Origin: Spirosomataceae bacterium TFI 002
Lineage (GTDB): Bacteria > Bacteroidota > Bacteroidia > Cytophagales > Spirosomataceae
Length of the DNA: 64,000 nucleotides
Direction of reading: 5' to 3'
NCBI GenBank assembly: GCA_900230115.1
Contig: LT907983.1
Coordinates: 5,006,774-5,070,773 of the forward strand
Positions within the stretch are counted from its first letter, which is position 1. The number at the start of each line of letters is the position of its first letter. A program made the position numbers and the translations under genes. The notes beneath the pieces are model-generated. The model was not told the DNA's origin, did not search any database, and saw only the letters and a list, made by a program, of their open reading frames with translations. This document shows positions 26,888 to 36,562 of the stretch, one piece after another.

Positions 26888-27931
26888 TTAACTGACTTTT
26901 TGGTAATATTTTTTTCGTAACCAAAATGAAACTCTCACTAATAAAATTAAAGCTGGTACTTCTACCAATGGCCCTATTACTCCCGTAAATGCCTGCCCTG
27001 AGTTTAGTCCAAAAACAGCAATTGCAACTGCGATGGCTAGTTCAAAGTTATTGCCAGCCGCTGTAAATGCTACTGCTGCAGTTTTATCATATGTTGCTCC
27101 TGTCGCTTTTGTAACGAAAAAGCCGATGATAAACATTAACGTAAAATAAATTAATAAAGGAACGGCAATGATTAAAACGTCCATCGGGATTTCTACGATC
27201 AATTCCCCCTTGAGCGAAAACATTACAACAATTGTAAATAACAATGCAATTAGCGTAATAGGCGAAATAGTTGGAATGAACTTCTTAGAGTACCATTCTT
27301 CTCCTTTCAGTTTTACTAAAATCAGTCTGCTCAATATTCCTAGTAGAAATGGTATACCCAAATAAATAGCCACACTTTCTGCAATTGTACCAATTGAAAT
27401 GTCAATTATTGCTCCTTCAAATCCGAAATAGGGGGGGAGGATTGTAATGAAAATCCATGCATAAAAGCTGTAAGCAAATACCTGAAAAATACTATTTAGG
27501 GCAACTAAGCCTGCACCGTATTCGCTACTTCCTTCCGCAAGGTCGTTCCATACCAAAACCATGGCGATACAACGAGCCAAACCAATTAGAATGAGACCAA
27601 CCATATATTCTGGATAATCTCTCAAAAATGTTATGGCCAAAATGAACATAAGAACTGGTCCAATAATCCAATTCAAAATGAGTGAAATCGAAAGAATTTT
27701 GGTGTTTTTGAAAACCTTTGGAAGTAATACATAATTGACTTTAGCCAATGGCGGATACATCATCAAAATCAATCCAATTGCAATAGGAATATTTGTAGTT
27801 CCAACACTGAAAGAGTTTATAATATCAGGAAACGTTGGTACGAAAAAGCCAAGACCAACACCAATAGCCATAGCTATAAATATCCATAAAGTGAGGTTTC
27901 GGTCAAGAAAGCTTAGTTTGTTTTTGGCCAT
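26888..27931 (-). CDS. arsB: ACR3-family arsenite efflux transporter
   Basis: The 347-residue protein has ten hydrophobic segments and the ACR3 hallmark [16 protein letters not shown] with the conserved cysteine needed for arsenite transport, plus PLAKVNY and [16 protein letters not shown]. It exports As(III) driven by the membrane potential. No arsR, arsC or arsM gene is adjacent, so it stands alone here. A TAAATTTG box at 28000-28007 is a possible -7 element. Confidence 0.93.
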   Translation of the reverse strand: MAKNKLSFLDRNLTLWIFIAMAIGVGLGFFVPTFPDIINSFSVGTTNIPIAIGLILMMYPPLAKVNYVLLPKVFKNTKILSISLILNWIIGPVLMFILAITFLRDYPEYMVGLILIGLARCIAMVLVWNDLAEGSSEYGAGLVALNSIFQVFAYSFYAWIFITILPPYFGFEGAIIDISIGTIAESVAIYLGIPFLLGILSRLILVKLKGEEWYSKKFIPTISPITLIALLFTIVVMFSLKGELIVEIPMDVLIIAVPLLIYFTLMFIIGFFVTKATGATYDKTAAVAFTAAGNNFELAIAVAIAVFGLNSGQAFTGVIGPLVEVPALILLVRVSFWLRKKYYQKVS

Positions 27932-28113
27932 TTAATAATTCAGTTTTAAAGGAAGTTTAGAATATTTTGAAGCAACTCTTCAATTAATATTTCAATGCTC
28001 AAATTTACAAATATTGTTCTCTACCTAATTGAAAATTTCACAAACTATATTCATATAAAGTAGATTGTAGGTGGACCAAATTTCATTTGCCCGGTTCTTA
28101 GAAAGAATATCGA

Positions 28114-29262
28114 CTACGGCTGATAGTATTTTTGAATAGTGGTTTCCCACTTTGCTTCTAACTCATTTTCGGTAAGCATTGTAATGGAACATGCCGCTTC
28201 TAAAATTTCCTGATATCCTGAAGTATCTGCATGTAACAATTGACTTAAACCATTATCTCCACGTAGTTCATGTACTAATTCACAAATGCCAGCACCAGTG
28301 GGATAGGCGGTTTGGTAACCATTATACGTAACAGCTTGTGACAACACGGATTTAAAATTAACCTTGTCAGATTTCTTATTAAGGTCAAAAGCCAGCTTGC
28401 TCATTAGCTTTTCATATTCCTGTTGATTTTGTTTGGTACCTAAATATACGGCAAGGCCTTCTTCTATCACTTGACCTCTTTGGGAGTTGATAGGGAGCAA
28501 TTTATGAACAAACTCATGTGGGTAGTTTTCATTTCCATTGGCGGTCAATATCATGCCTTCTCTAGCTTTTCCAGAAGTAATCCCCACGAAATAGTAATCG
28601 AAGTTTTCCAATAAGCCCATGTCGTCTTTGCTACTGGTGACATAATAGTTAAAACTACCATTATAGTTAGGATTAAACCTTCTAATAATTTCATCACAAT
28701 AGCTTTTTCCAAGTTGTGCTTCTACTTCATTAAACTCATGGTTTGGGGGAAAGATGTAATTGAAATAATCTAATTTTTTAGCATTCCATTTACTAGTTAT
28801 ATCAACAATCAAGTTTTCTAATACCCACCTTTGATTTTCTTTAATGGCATTTAGTTTTTGGATACACCAAACCTTTGAACCCGCATATTTAGGGTCAGTT
28901 GTAGCCGATGAAAACAGTACTCTTATTTGATATTTTTCCCCGATTGGCTCTACGGACATTACAAAAGGTGAGAAGTATTTGAATAATAAATTAGCATTCA
29001 TACCACCCTGAAATATGCTTACTCTAGAGAAATCAAAATCCTCGTAAAGCTCTTTTTCTTTTTTGTTCCAAAAAGGATTGTCGTAAATGGAATCGGGTTT
29101 AGATGCGTAGTAACTCTCATAGAGATTTATAATAGACCTAACATCACTTGATGTAGTGTCAACTCGTGAGCTAACCAGTAAACTTAACTTATTCGAATCG
29201 TCCTGTGCCGATACTGAGTTTAACCCAGCCAGAAAAAAAAGTAAAAATAAAAGCTTTCTCAT
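28114..29262 (-). CDS. Secreted putative gluzincin metallopeptidase
   Basis: Start at the ATG at 29262, which begins a clean signal peptide ending at NSVSAQ. I know of no named family, but residues about 249-253 are HEFVH, a zinc-binding HExxH motif, followed about 15 residues later by EEGLAVYLG, the third ligand region of gluzincins (peptidase_MA-like). The N-terminal 200 residues resemble an NTF2/mature-domain-like region without motifs. Peptidase activity is an inference from the zinc motif. It is 45 bp downstream of the beta-lactamase-like gene on the same strand. Confidence 0.65.
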   Translation of the reverse strand: MRKLLFLLFFLAGLNSVSAQDDSNKLSLLVSSRVDTTSSDVRSIINLYESYYASKPDSIYDNPFWNKKEKELYEDFDFSRVSIFQGGMNANLLFKYFSPFVMSVEPIGEKYQIRVLFSSATTDPKYAGSKVWCIQKLNAIKENQRWVLENLIVDITSKWNAKKLDYFNYIFPPNHEFNEVEAQLGKSYCDEIIRRFNPNYNGSFNYYVTSSKDDMGLLENFDYYFVGITSGKAREGMILTANGNENYPHEFVHKLLPINSQRGQVIEEGLAVYLGTKQNQQEYEKLMSKLAFDLNKKSDKVNFKSVLSQAVTYNGYQTAYPTGAGICELVHELRGDNGLSQLLHADTSGYQEILEAACSITMLTENELEAKWETTIQKYYQP

Positions 29263-29307
29263 AAGTAGAGACAAATGTGTTTATGCGTGCGACCTGTGTC
29301 TATTTAT

Positions 29308-30342
29308 TTAGGACTTTTGTCGCTTTAATATTTTAACGATTCGGTTTATAAATATTTGCGATAAATTCCAGTTGTAACCATTGAAATCAGTGGTATTCAT
29401 AAACTGAACCACAACTGTATCAATGTCTTTGTGGTATTCTGCAAGGCATTGATAACCAGGGATTAGCCCGCCATGTTCATACTCGTAGATGGAGGAGTAT
29501 ATTTCCTGTTCACCTTCTTTAAAAACAGAACCGTCGTTTAAGGCACGTAAGAATATGCCAACATCTTCGGCTGAGGCAATCATGGAACCGTAATCGTTCG
29601 CCTTAATATCCTCTTCGTAACCCACGTAATAGCCGCTCATGAGGTCATCAATATTCACCTCACTCAAGGAGCCATAAGTGTTCTTAAGTCCAAGAGGATT
29701 TAAGATTTCTTCCTTAATAAATTGGAAATGACTATAACCCACTACCTTGTCAATTAGCCTGGCAAGCAAAAGATAACCCGTATTACAATATTCATAGTCT
29801 TCTCCCGGTTTAAAGTTGGCTGGCAAGTCAAGTGCATATTCTAGCACATCTATACTGTCACCTTGCGGTTTATCCCAAAATCCGGGGTGATTGGTGAAAA
29901 TTGGCAATCCGCTCCTGTGTTGCACCATTAATCTTAACGTAATTTCATCGGAATACTCTATTCGGTCTGCAAGTTCTGGAAAGTAATCGGCGAGGGTTTT
30001 ATCCAAAGAAAGCCGATTACTATTGACCAACTTTGTGATGGCAACTGCAACATAAAGCTTGTTGATACTTCCAATTTTGAATAATGATTTTGGATCTGCT
30101 GGTGTTTTCTCTGCTCTGTTTTTATAACCAGCCGCATAAAACTCAGGAGGTTTACCTGCCTGATCCACATATACGATCATACCATCAAAGCCAAAGGTAA
30201 TAGAATCATCCAACTGCTCCTGAACGGTTTCTGGAAGGGGAGTAATCCATGCTTTTACAATAACCCAAGGCACAAAATATAAAGAACCAATACTGACAAG
30301 AATAAATGCAATGCGTAGGATAGATTTTATTTTAGAATTCAT
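29308..30342 (-). CDS. Class C beta-lactamase-like serine hydrolase
   Basis: A single N-terminal hydrophobic segment anchors or exports the protein. The SxxK motif is SINK (about S92/K95), the YxN motif is YCN in EYCNTGYLLL, and the third box region is HGGLIPGY, as in class C beta-lactamase/DD-peptidase/esterase family proteins. Such proteins can be esterases, DD-peptidases or beta-lactamases; substrate unknown. Located upstream of the gluzincin gene, likely co-transcribed. Confidence 0.88.
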   Translation of the reverse strand: MNSKIKSILRIAFILVSIGSLYFVPWVIVKAWITPLPETVQEQLDDSITFGFDGMIVYVDQAGKPPEFYAAGYKNRAEKTPADPKSLFKIGSINKLYVAVAITKLVNSNRLSLDKTLADYFPELADRIEYSDEITLRLMVQHRSGLPIFTNHPGFWDKPQGDSIDVLEYALDLPANFKPGEDYEYCNTGYLLLARLIDKVVGYSHFQFIKEEILNPLGLKNTYGSLSEVNIDDLMSGYYVGYEEDIKANDYGSMIASAEDVGIFLRALNDGSVFKEGEQEIYSSIYEYEHGGLIPGYQCLAEYHKDIDTVVVQFMNTTDFNGYNWNLSQIFINRIVKILKRQKS

Positions 30343-30686
30343 GAGCTGGAGACTGTTTCTTGATACTTCAATTATAAAACTACAGCAAACTAGCTTCTTT
30401 TAGGTCAAAAGGCAAGCACGAGAGTTTTACCTTTTTAAAATTTAACTTAGTTTATAACTTGTTTATTAAGTTTTTGGAAGCTTTCCTAATTTGTTATTAG
30501 CTCCTAACTATATACTAATTTTATTAAAACCCATTATAAGAAACTATCTGCATAATTACATTTCGCAAAATAAGTACCGTATAAGCCTATATGTTCCAGC
30601 TGAGCTAATTACTGTTTTAAACTTAGCGGGCTTTTAAAAGTGTAATGGACCTCACTTTCTATTTTTTATGATTGAAAGCGACAACT
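30343..30686. other. Intergenic region without a gene
   Basis: These 344 AT-rich bp lie between the end of the AraC gene and the start of the serine hydrolase gene, both on the minus strand. No gene, hairpin terminator with U tract, or RNA was recognised; it should contain the serine hydrolase promoter. Confidence 0.4.
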
Positions 30687-31610
30687 TCAATTGAATGATT
30701 TTCTAAATTCTAGGGGAGACATTTCAGTTTTGTTTTTGAAAAGTTTAGTAAATGAGGCAGGACGCTCGAATCCTAAACCATAGGCTATTTCGCTTATAGA
30801 AAGAGGAGTGCCAGAGAGTTGTTCCTTTGCTTTCTCAATCAACTTATTATGAATGTGTTGTTGTGTGTTTTGGCCACTTAAAGATTTCAGGACACTACTC
30901 AAGTAATTGGAAGAAAGGTTTAAGGAATCAGCGACCCATACAACCGAGGGTAAGCCTTTTTCTAGCATAGTTTCATCGTTGAAGTAGTCAGTTAAAACTG
31001 TTTCTAACTTCGTTAATATTTGATGGTTAGAGATCTTTCGTGTAATGAATTGCCTCTCGTAAAAACGGTCGGCATAATTCAGTAATAACTCCAGCTGTGA
31101 GATTACTATTTTCTGACTGAATTTATCAATATTGGATTGATACTCTTGCTGTATGTTGTTAAGCAGGTTCACCATCATTAATTCTTCTTTTTCAGAAAGA
31201 AAAAGAGCTTCGTTGATAGCATAGCCAAAAAAGTCATAATCCATGATTTGATTCGCTAATGGAGAATTCCATAGAAAATCGGGATGAATCAACAACAGTG
31301 AACCAGAAGGTTTTTTATTCTTAATATTTGGATTGTCTCCTAAGCTCATCACTTGGTTGGGTGCAATAAATGTCATTAAACCTTGGTCAAAATCGTATTC
31401 TTGCTGACCATAAAAGAATTTATGCTGCACATTGCGTTTAAGACCAATGGTATAATAGTCTTGCCTCCATTTAAGACTATTAATCTCCTTTGGATAGTTC
31501 ACTTTGCTATAATCCACTAGACTAATTAAGGGGTGTTCGGGGGCATTGAGTTGAGCAAGTTTATGGTAATCACTTATTTTCTTAAAATGCCTTATGTGTT
31601 TCATCGCCAT
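30687..31610 (-). CDS. AraC-family transcriptional regulator
   Basis: The 307-residue protein has an N-terminal cupin-like sensing half and a C-terminal pair of helix-turn-helices; the second ends in LSISEIAYGLGFERPASFTK followed by LFKNKTEMSPLEFR, the AraC signature. It is 18 bp downstream of an SDR gene, in the same operon. It probably activates the SDR operon in response to an unknown small molecule. Confidence 0.92.
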   Translation of the reverse strand: MAMKHIRHFKKISDYHKLAQLNAPEHPLISLVDYSKVNYPKEINSLKWRQDYYTIGLKRNVQHKFFYGQQEYDFDQGLMTFIAPNQVMSLGDNPNIKNKKPSGSLLLIHPDFLWNSPLANQIMDYDFFGYAINEALFLSEKEELMMVNLLNNIQQEYQSNIDKFSQKIVISQLELLLNYADRFYERQFITRKISNHQILTKLETVLTDYFNDETMLEKGLPSVVWVADSLNLSSNYLSSVLKSLSGQNTQQHIHNKLIEKAKEQLSGTPLSISEIAYGLGFERPASFTKLFKNKTEMSPLEFRKSFN

Positions 31611-31628
31611 GAATTTATAAAAAAGGTT

Positions 31629-32387
31629 TTAAACTAACATTCCGCCTGATACTTCAATTCGTTGTCCATTGATCCAGCCTGCTTTGTCGGAGCATAAAAA
31701 TGCAACCACACCTCCAACATCTTCGGCTTCACCTACACGTCCCAAGGCGGTAATATTGGCAATTAGGCTTCTTTTCTCTTCATTGTCTCTATTATTTCCA
31801 CCAGCAAAATCGGTTGCTATTGCCCCTGGAGCAATCACATTCGCTGTAATTTGTCGTTGCCCTAGTTCTTTGGCTAAATATCGAGTAAAGACTTCTATGC
31901 CCCCTTTCATCATTGCATAAACTGACATGCCAGGCATACTAAAACGAGCTAAGCCGCTAGAGATATTAATGATTCGTCCACCTTCATTCAGGTAAGGCAA
32001 TGCTTTTTGAGTTAAAAAGTATACACTTTTCAAATGTACATTCATCATTTCTTCAAATTGCTCTTCTGTAGTATCGGTTACTAAATTGAAAGCTCCGGTA
32101 CCAGCATTATTGATTAAGAAATCAAAATTGGGGTTTCCATTTTCTTGCTTTAAATAGTCAGTGGCATTGTCAATAAACTCCTGTCCACTTTTGAAGTTAT
32201 TTGCATCGAAACGAATTGCCGTAGCTTTTTGCCCAAGAGATTCTATTTCTGCTATTACTTCTAGTGCTTTTTCTTTACTCGAGTTAAAAGAAAAAATAAT
32301 ATTCACACCATTTTTTGCGAGATTGATGGCCATATCTCTTCCCAATCCTCGACTTGCTCCTGTTAAAATTGCTGTTTTTTGTGTCAT
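31629..32387 (-). CDS. SDR-family oxidoreductase
   Basis: A classical short-chain dehydrogenase of 252 residues: TGASRGLGRDMA is the cofactor loop, NNAGTG the central NNAG, S..Y..K visible in ISSGLARFSMPGMSVYAMMK, and PGAIATDFA the usual later loop. NADP preference is suggested by the SR after the glycine loop. It is the first gene of the operon with an AraC regulator. Confidence 0.93.
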   Translation of the reverse strand: MTQKTAILTGASRGLGRDMAINLAKNGVNIIFSFNSSKEKALEVIAEIESLGQKATAIRFDANNFKSGQEFIDNATDYLKQENGNPNFDFLINNAGTGAFNLVTDTTEEQFEEMMNVHLKSVYFLTQKALPYLNEGGRIINISSGLARFSMPGMSVYAMMKGGIEVFTRYLAKELGQRQITANVIAPGAIATDFAGGNNRDNEEKRSLIANITALGRVGEAEDVGGVVAFLCSDKAGWINGQRIEVSGGMLV

Positions 32388-32781
32388 TTTGTTTCTGTTT
32401 GAATTAGACTACAAAGTTGAGTAAAGATAGAGTCTCATGTTTTTCCATATCCAAGTTCTACTTGTCCAAATCTACTATTTATAGATAATGAACTTCCATT
32501 AGTGGGCATTGAGTTAAATATGCTTTTAACAAGCAATCCCTTAACGGAATTTTGAAAGATTTTTTGTTCTCAACATTGAACAAGCTGCTTGAAAAGCAGC
32601 TCCGTTAACTTGAAATAAGCGAATACTACCCGATTTTATAAATGGGTATTTCTACTGAGATAGGAACAAGTTTAACTTTTGACCTTTGTAAGGCAACCAA
32701 GAAACATATTTGATTAAGTAGCTGCTATCACTTTTTGGTTGTGTAAAAGTTCTATTCTTTAAATGATTAAACAATAACACC
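32388..32781. other. Intergenic region with hairpins, divergent promoters
   Basis: This 394-bp space separates the SDR operon from an unrecognised plus-strand gene. It contains a perfect hairpin AGCTGCTT-GAA-AAGCAGCT at 32583-32601 and a weaker one at 32625-32650 (TACCC...GGGTA), neither with a U tract. A TTTTTGG and TATTCTTT pair just before 32782 may be a promoter. No gene is seen. Confidence 0.35.
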
Positions 32782-33480
32782 ATGAAAAATTCAAGTGAAA
32801 AAAATGACAATGTAAAACCATCTTATCTGGTAACTAAAGTGGAAGGCGGTAAATGGCTTCATGCTCCAGGTTCCGATTTTCTATTTGCGTTTCTGAAAGA
32901 AACTTGGGATCCTGCACTTATCACTAAAGTTACGACGGCATTTGAGGATGCATTGGATGTATCAAACAAAATTAAAGCCGCAGTAAAAGCTACAAGTGGA
33001 GAAACAGTAGTTGATGGATTGTATCTTTTGGATCAACCCGCAATGACAAAAGCCATGAATACAATTGATGGTATGGGAATGACGAGAGCCACAATGGGAA
33101 ATCAGAATGGAAATGGAGTTGCAGTAGATATCAACGCAAAGTTTTTTGCTTCGGTACTAGGAGCATTGGGTGGCGATGTCACTCCCATTTTAAAATACCT
33201 AACGAGCCAAATGGGAGATATGCAAGCTCAAACAAGGAAGAGCAATGTAACTGTTGATTTCGGAACGGTAATAGGTCTTGTATCTGTAATGCCAATTTTG
33301 GATGTGGTGGTTACGAGTTTCCAATATGCATATTCATCTAAGCAGACTAGTGAGGAGTTTGTAAAGTGGATTTGTGGAAGTGCAACTAAGTACTCGTACA
33401 ATTACGATTTCGTTACCGTGAATTACAACTATAGAGTGCCAGCAGAAATTCAAGCACTGCATGCTCTTATTGCTCAATAG
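32782..33480 (+). CDS. Unrecognised 232-aa protein
   Basis: I do not recognise this family. No signal peptide or clear membrane helix is visible, although FGTVIGLVSVMPILDVVVTS is hydrophobic (about residues 160-185). Notable phrases are GGKWLHAPGSDFLFAFLKET near the start and an aromatic C-terminal part with YSYNYDFVTVNYNYR. The frame is well formed with normal codon use, has an ATG start and is followed by a hairpin terminator, so it is a real monocistronic gene. It stands alone in the plus direction among minus-strand genes. Confidence 0.75.
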   Translation: MKNSSEKNDNVKPSYLVTKVEGGKWLHAPGSDFLFAFLKETWDPALITKVTTAFEDALDVSNKIKAAVKATSGETVVDGLYLLDQPAMTKAMNTIDGMGMTRATMGNQNGNGVAVDINAKFFASVLGALGGDVTPILKYLTSQMGDMQAQTRKSNVTVDFGTVIGLVSVMPILDVVVTSFQYAYSSKQTSEEFVKWICGSATKYSYNYDFVTVNYNYRVPAEIQALHALIAQ

Positions 33481-33497
33481 GATACGCCTGTGATTAT

Positions 33498-33544
33498 CTA
33501 ATAGCTGTCTTTTTCTTGATTCTCGGGAGATTGACAGCTGTTAG
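33498..33544 (+). terminator. Hairpin terminator after the 232-aa gene
   Basis: CTAATAGCTGTC (33498-33509) pairs with GACAGCTGTTAG (33533-33544; 11 of 12 plus one G-U) around a 23-nt loop, followed by GTTTTAAAC. The short T run makes a moderately good terminator 18 bp after the stop. Confidence 0.55.
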
Positions 33545-33649
33545 GTTTTAAACTTTAATCATTTATATATTTTGATGGAAATAAGCTTTTTTTAGATAAA
33601 ACACATACTGGGTTGACCTCTAGCTATTTTATGGGCGTCATTTTCCGAA

Positions 33650-34084
33650 TTAAGTTACTTCTTGACTGAAACTGATTTTCCAGTTTATGCCAAACTTATC
33701 CAAGCAGATTCCATAGTATGAACCCCAAAACTGATCTGAAATTGGAAGTTTTACTTCACCCTCTTTTGTAAATAAATTGAATATCCGATCTGCTTCTTCT
33801 TTGCTATCTGTACTCACAAAAACTGAGAAGTATTTTGCTGCATTATGTTCTTTTGAATTGGGATCTATAATATCAGCTCCCAAGAGAATTGTTTCTTGAC
33901 TAATAGGTAAGCCGACATGCATGATATGTTCGTCCTGGCAATGAAGGAAGTTCTGTCGGGCAACTTCTGGAATATCCTTGTAACGCCCTATGAACTTATA
34001 CTCTTTCTTAAAAACAGATTTATAAAAGTCAAATGCTTGTTCGCAGTTTCCATTGAAGTATAAATAGATATTAACTGTCGCCAT
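33650..34084 (-). CDS. VOC-family protein (PhnB-like)
   Basis: The 144-residue protein follows the PhnB/3-demethylubiquinone-methyltransferase-like VOC pattern: VNIYLYFNGNCEQAFDFYKS, then IMHVGLPI, FVSTDSKEEADRIF and a C-terminal DKFGINWKISF. No enzymatic activity is assured for this subgroup. It is a single gene. Confidence 0.87.
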   Translation of the reverse strand: MATVNIYLYFNGNCEQAFDFYKSVFKKEYKFIGRYKDIPEVARQNFLHCQDEHIMHVGLPISQETILLGADIIDPNSKEHNAAKYFSVFVSTDSKEEADRIFNLFTKEGEVKLPISDQFWGSYYGICLDKFGINWKISFSQEVT

Positions 34085-34299
34085 TTTTAGTAATAAATTT
34101 ATCTATGTTTTGACTCGTTTTTATTGTCTAAAGATAGTAATTGCACCCATTTGTTGCCATGAAAAACTATAAATGTGAGTCTTATAGCAATTCAAATTAA
34201 AGATTACGAACTGAACTGAAATTCTTCCTTATCTCAATTGGCAAGTCGAATCTAACTAAAAACAATAGCAAAAATTTAGAGTTGCTGTAGACATTCTAA

Positions 34300-34818
34300 T
34301 TATACATTTATACCTATTGATTTCAAATTGTATTTGTCAAAAAGCTCCTCTGTAAGCTCGTTGCGGTCTGCCCCAATGGTAGAGATTCCAACAACATTAC
34401 CGCCAAGTTCTTCAATCATATTTATGGCTGCTTTTACTTGAGAGCCTGTTTCAATCCAATCATCGATTATCAAATAGTTCTCACCCTTCTGAATCATTTC
34501 GATTGCTAATTCAAGTGATTTAAGGTTACCAGTATAATCCGTGAACTCCGTCGTTAACTTCCTTTTGTAATCCAATGGGATTTTACCACCTTTTCGTACA
34601 AGAATGAGTCCCTTTTTTAAGTGTTGGGAAATAGCAGTTCCAAGAATAAAACCCGAAGCATCAATGGCGACAATCTTATCTACAGCTATGTTTTTAAAAG
34701 GTGAAATGATATCAACTACCATTGTTTTAAATAAAGCAGAGTCAGCATAGATAGGAGCAATGTCATATCTCCCGATATTCCCATTTGAGAAGTACTTTTT
34801 ATAGTAGCTAAAATCCAT
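34300..34818 (-). CDS. Phosphoribosyltransferase, adenine-PRT-like
   Basis: The PRPP-binding motif is present as NYLIIDDWIETGSQVKAA (about residues 114-131), with Trp in place of the usual Val and GSQ rather than GGT. An upstream IVAIDASGFILGTAISQHL resembles the APRT region that contacts pyrophosphate, and LVRKGGKIP matches the flexible loop region. It probably transfers ribose phosphate to a purine-like base; substrate uncertain. Confidence 0.8.
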   Translation of the reverse strand: MDFSYYKKYFSNGNIGRYDIAPIYADSALFKTMVVDIISPFKNIAVDKIVAIDASGFILGTAISQHLKKGLILVRKGGKIPLDYKRKLTTEFTDYTGNLKSLELAIEMIQKGENYLIIDDWIETGSQVKAAINMIEELGGNVVGISTIGADRNELTEELFDKYNLKSIGINV

Positions 34819-34993
34819 TTTTCAGGAGACTTTTAATTTAGAGTTTTTTCGAAACGGCCAATATTCATTTGAAGGTAGTGAGATTTTAGATCGTATCTAA
34901 ATGCATAGTTTACTTCGATAGGGTAAGAGTTAATATTTTTTTGTTAAAAGAATCGTGTATGCAATAGTTGTGAAAGCGTAAATTTCTGCAAAA

Positions 34994-36391
34994 TCAAATC
35001 GGACAGAAAGTGACAATAAGAGATTGTAGAATAAAAAGAATGACAAAAGGCAAAAGTAGATAACCCATGACATCTCTTGCTTGTATTTTGATTCCAGCTC
35101 CCATAATTGGTAACACTAATAACAAGTAAAACGGTTGTAACATATTACTTAAGCTTTCTCCATAGGCGACTGATAATGATGCTCTTGCGATCATCGCATT
35201 AACTTCTTCAGTGGGTAGTCCACTACCAAGTTCTCTCACTGCATTAATTATACTCGGACCTACTACTGCAAATTCACCACCGGCAGATGGAATAGCAAAA
35301 TTGACAATCGCTCCCGTGAAATACGCGAAAAATGGATATGAATTTATATCAGCTTGTGATGCTAGTACTTGTCCAAGTCTTTCGCCTAATCCAGTATATA
35401 ACATGATACCCATGATACCTGCATAAAAAGGATATTGAAATACTATTCCAGAAATATTGCTACTCGCTTTTTTCATGGAAATGGCATATCGGATGGGCGT
35501 ACGGTGTAGTAATAAACCAATAAATATAAATGTGAAAATCATGATGTTGAAATTCAGGTCAAAGCCTTTTGTCATGAAGTGATAAACAATGTATACAAAA
35601 CCCATAGCAACTATGAATAGCTGAAGGATGACACTGTTATTCATTTTATCGGAATACGATTTAAATGGCAATTTTAGGCTTTCGGCTTCTTCTTTGATAG
35701 TTTGTTTTTTCCAACTCTCTTTCTCAATCAACAAATCCGATATTTCCTTATTACTCGAGTTCCGTGGTCTTAAAACAAGAAAAATTAAAGGAGTAGCTAT
35801 AAGAATGGCAATAATCATAACAATATTGAGGGTAGAACCCAAGGTATAGGAAGTTGGAATTACGTCGGTTAAAATGCCTGAGCTAATCAAAAAGTTATTT
35901 TCAGTATTCAACAGTAAAGGGATTGAACTGGAAAAGCCTGCAACCCAACATCCACTCGAAACATAAACGCACGCAATCAAAAATGGATAGTTTATACCTT
36001 TCACCCTTAATGCAAGTTCTCTTGCTAAAACACAGGTTATAACTACCCATCCAAAACTAACTAAGGTCAATAATGAACCTATCAAAATAACTAGAACATA
36101 CACGCTATTTGGTGAGGTAATATGTCTTGCAAAAGAATCTATTCCTCTTTTTATTACTGGAGACAAAGCGATGCTGAAACCTGTGGTGATTATTAAAACG
36201 ATTTGCATCGCAAATGCCAATAGATCAAAAAAACCATCGTACCATGAGCTTATTATTTTCAATGGCGTGACATCCATCCATAAAAAGGCTCCAATTGCAG
36301 TTACAAATGTCAAAATGATTGCAAAAACAAAAGCATTAGGCATGTATTTTAAAAATAAATGCGTGAGTTTTTCTCCTAGTTTTTCGATCAT
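34994..36391 (-). CDS. Short-chain fatty acid transporter (AtoE/TIGR00366 family)
   Basis: The 465-residue protein has about 12 membrane segments and the family features: early SWYDGFFDLLAFAMQ, GWVVITCVLARELALRV, and FAIPSAGGEFAVVGPSI near residue 360. E. coli AtoE imports short-chain fatty acids; this relative probably carries a similar C4-type carboxylate. It stands alone, with no CoA-transferase genes nearby. Confidence 0.88.
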   Translation of the reverse strand: MIEKLGEKLTHLFLKYMPNAFVFAIILTFVTAIGAFLWMDVTPLKIISSWYDGFFDLLAFAMQIVLIITTGFSIALSPVIKRGIDSFARHITSPNSVYVLVILIGSLLTLVSFGWVVITCVLARELALRVKGINYPFLIACVYVSSGCWVAGFSSSIPLLLNTENNFLISSGILTDVIPTSYTLGSTLNIVMIIAILIATPLIFLVLRPRNSSNKEISDLLIEKESWKKQTIKEEAESLKLPFKSYSDKMNNSVILQLFIVAMGFVYIVYHFMTKGFDLNFNIMIFTFIFIGLLLHRTPIRYAISMKKASSNISGIVFQYPFYAGIMGIMLYTGLGERLGQVLASQADINSYPFFAYFTGAIVNFAIPSAGGEFAVVGPSIINAVRELGSGLPTEEVNAMIARASLSVAYGESLSNMLQPFYLLLVLPIMGAGIKIQARDVMGYLLLPFVILFILQSLIVTFCPI

Positions 36392-36562
36392 AATTTTGGA
36401 TTAACAAATGATTAATATACTAGTGAATTTTAGTTTTCTGTGGTCTCTGAACTATTTACAATAACAGAATTTGTGAGTTAATTCTTTGACTGTAAATTGT
36501 AATAATGAGGTTCCTTGTCTATTCTAATTCAAAACTGGTTTTGCTTTCGATAACTTCTCCAC

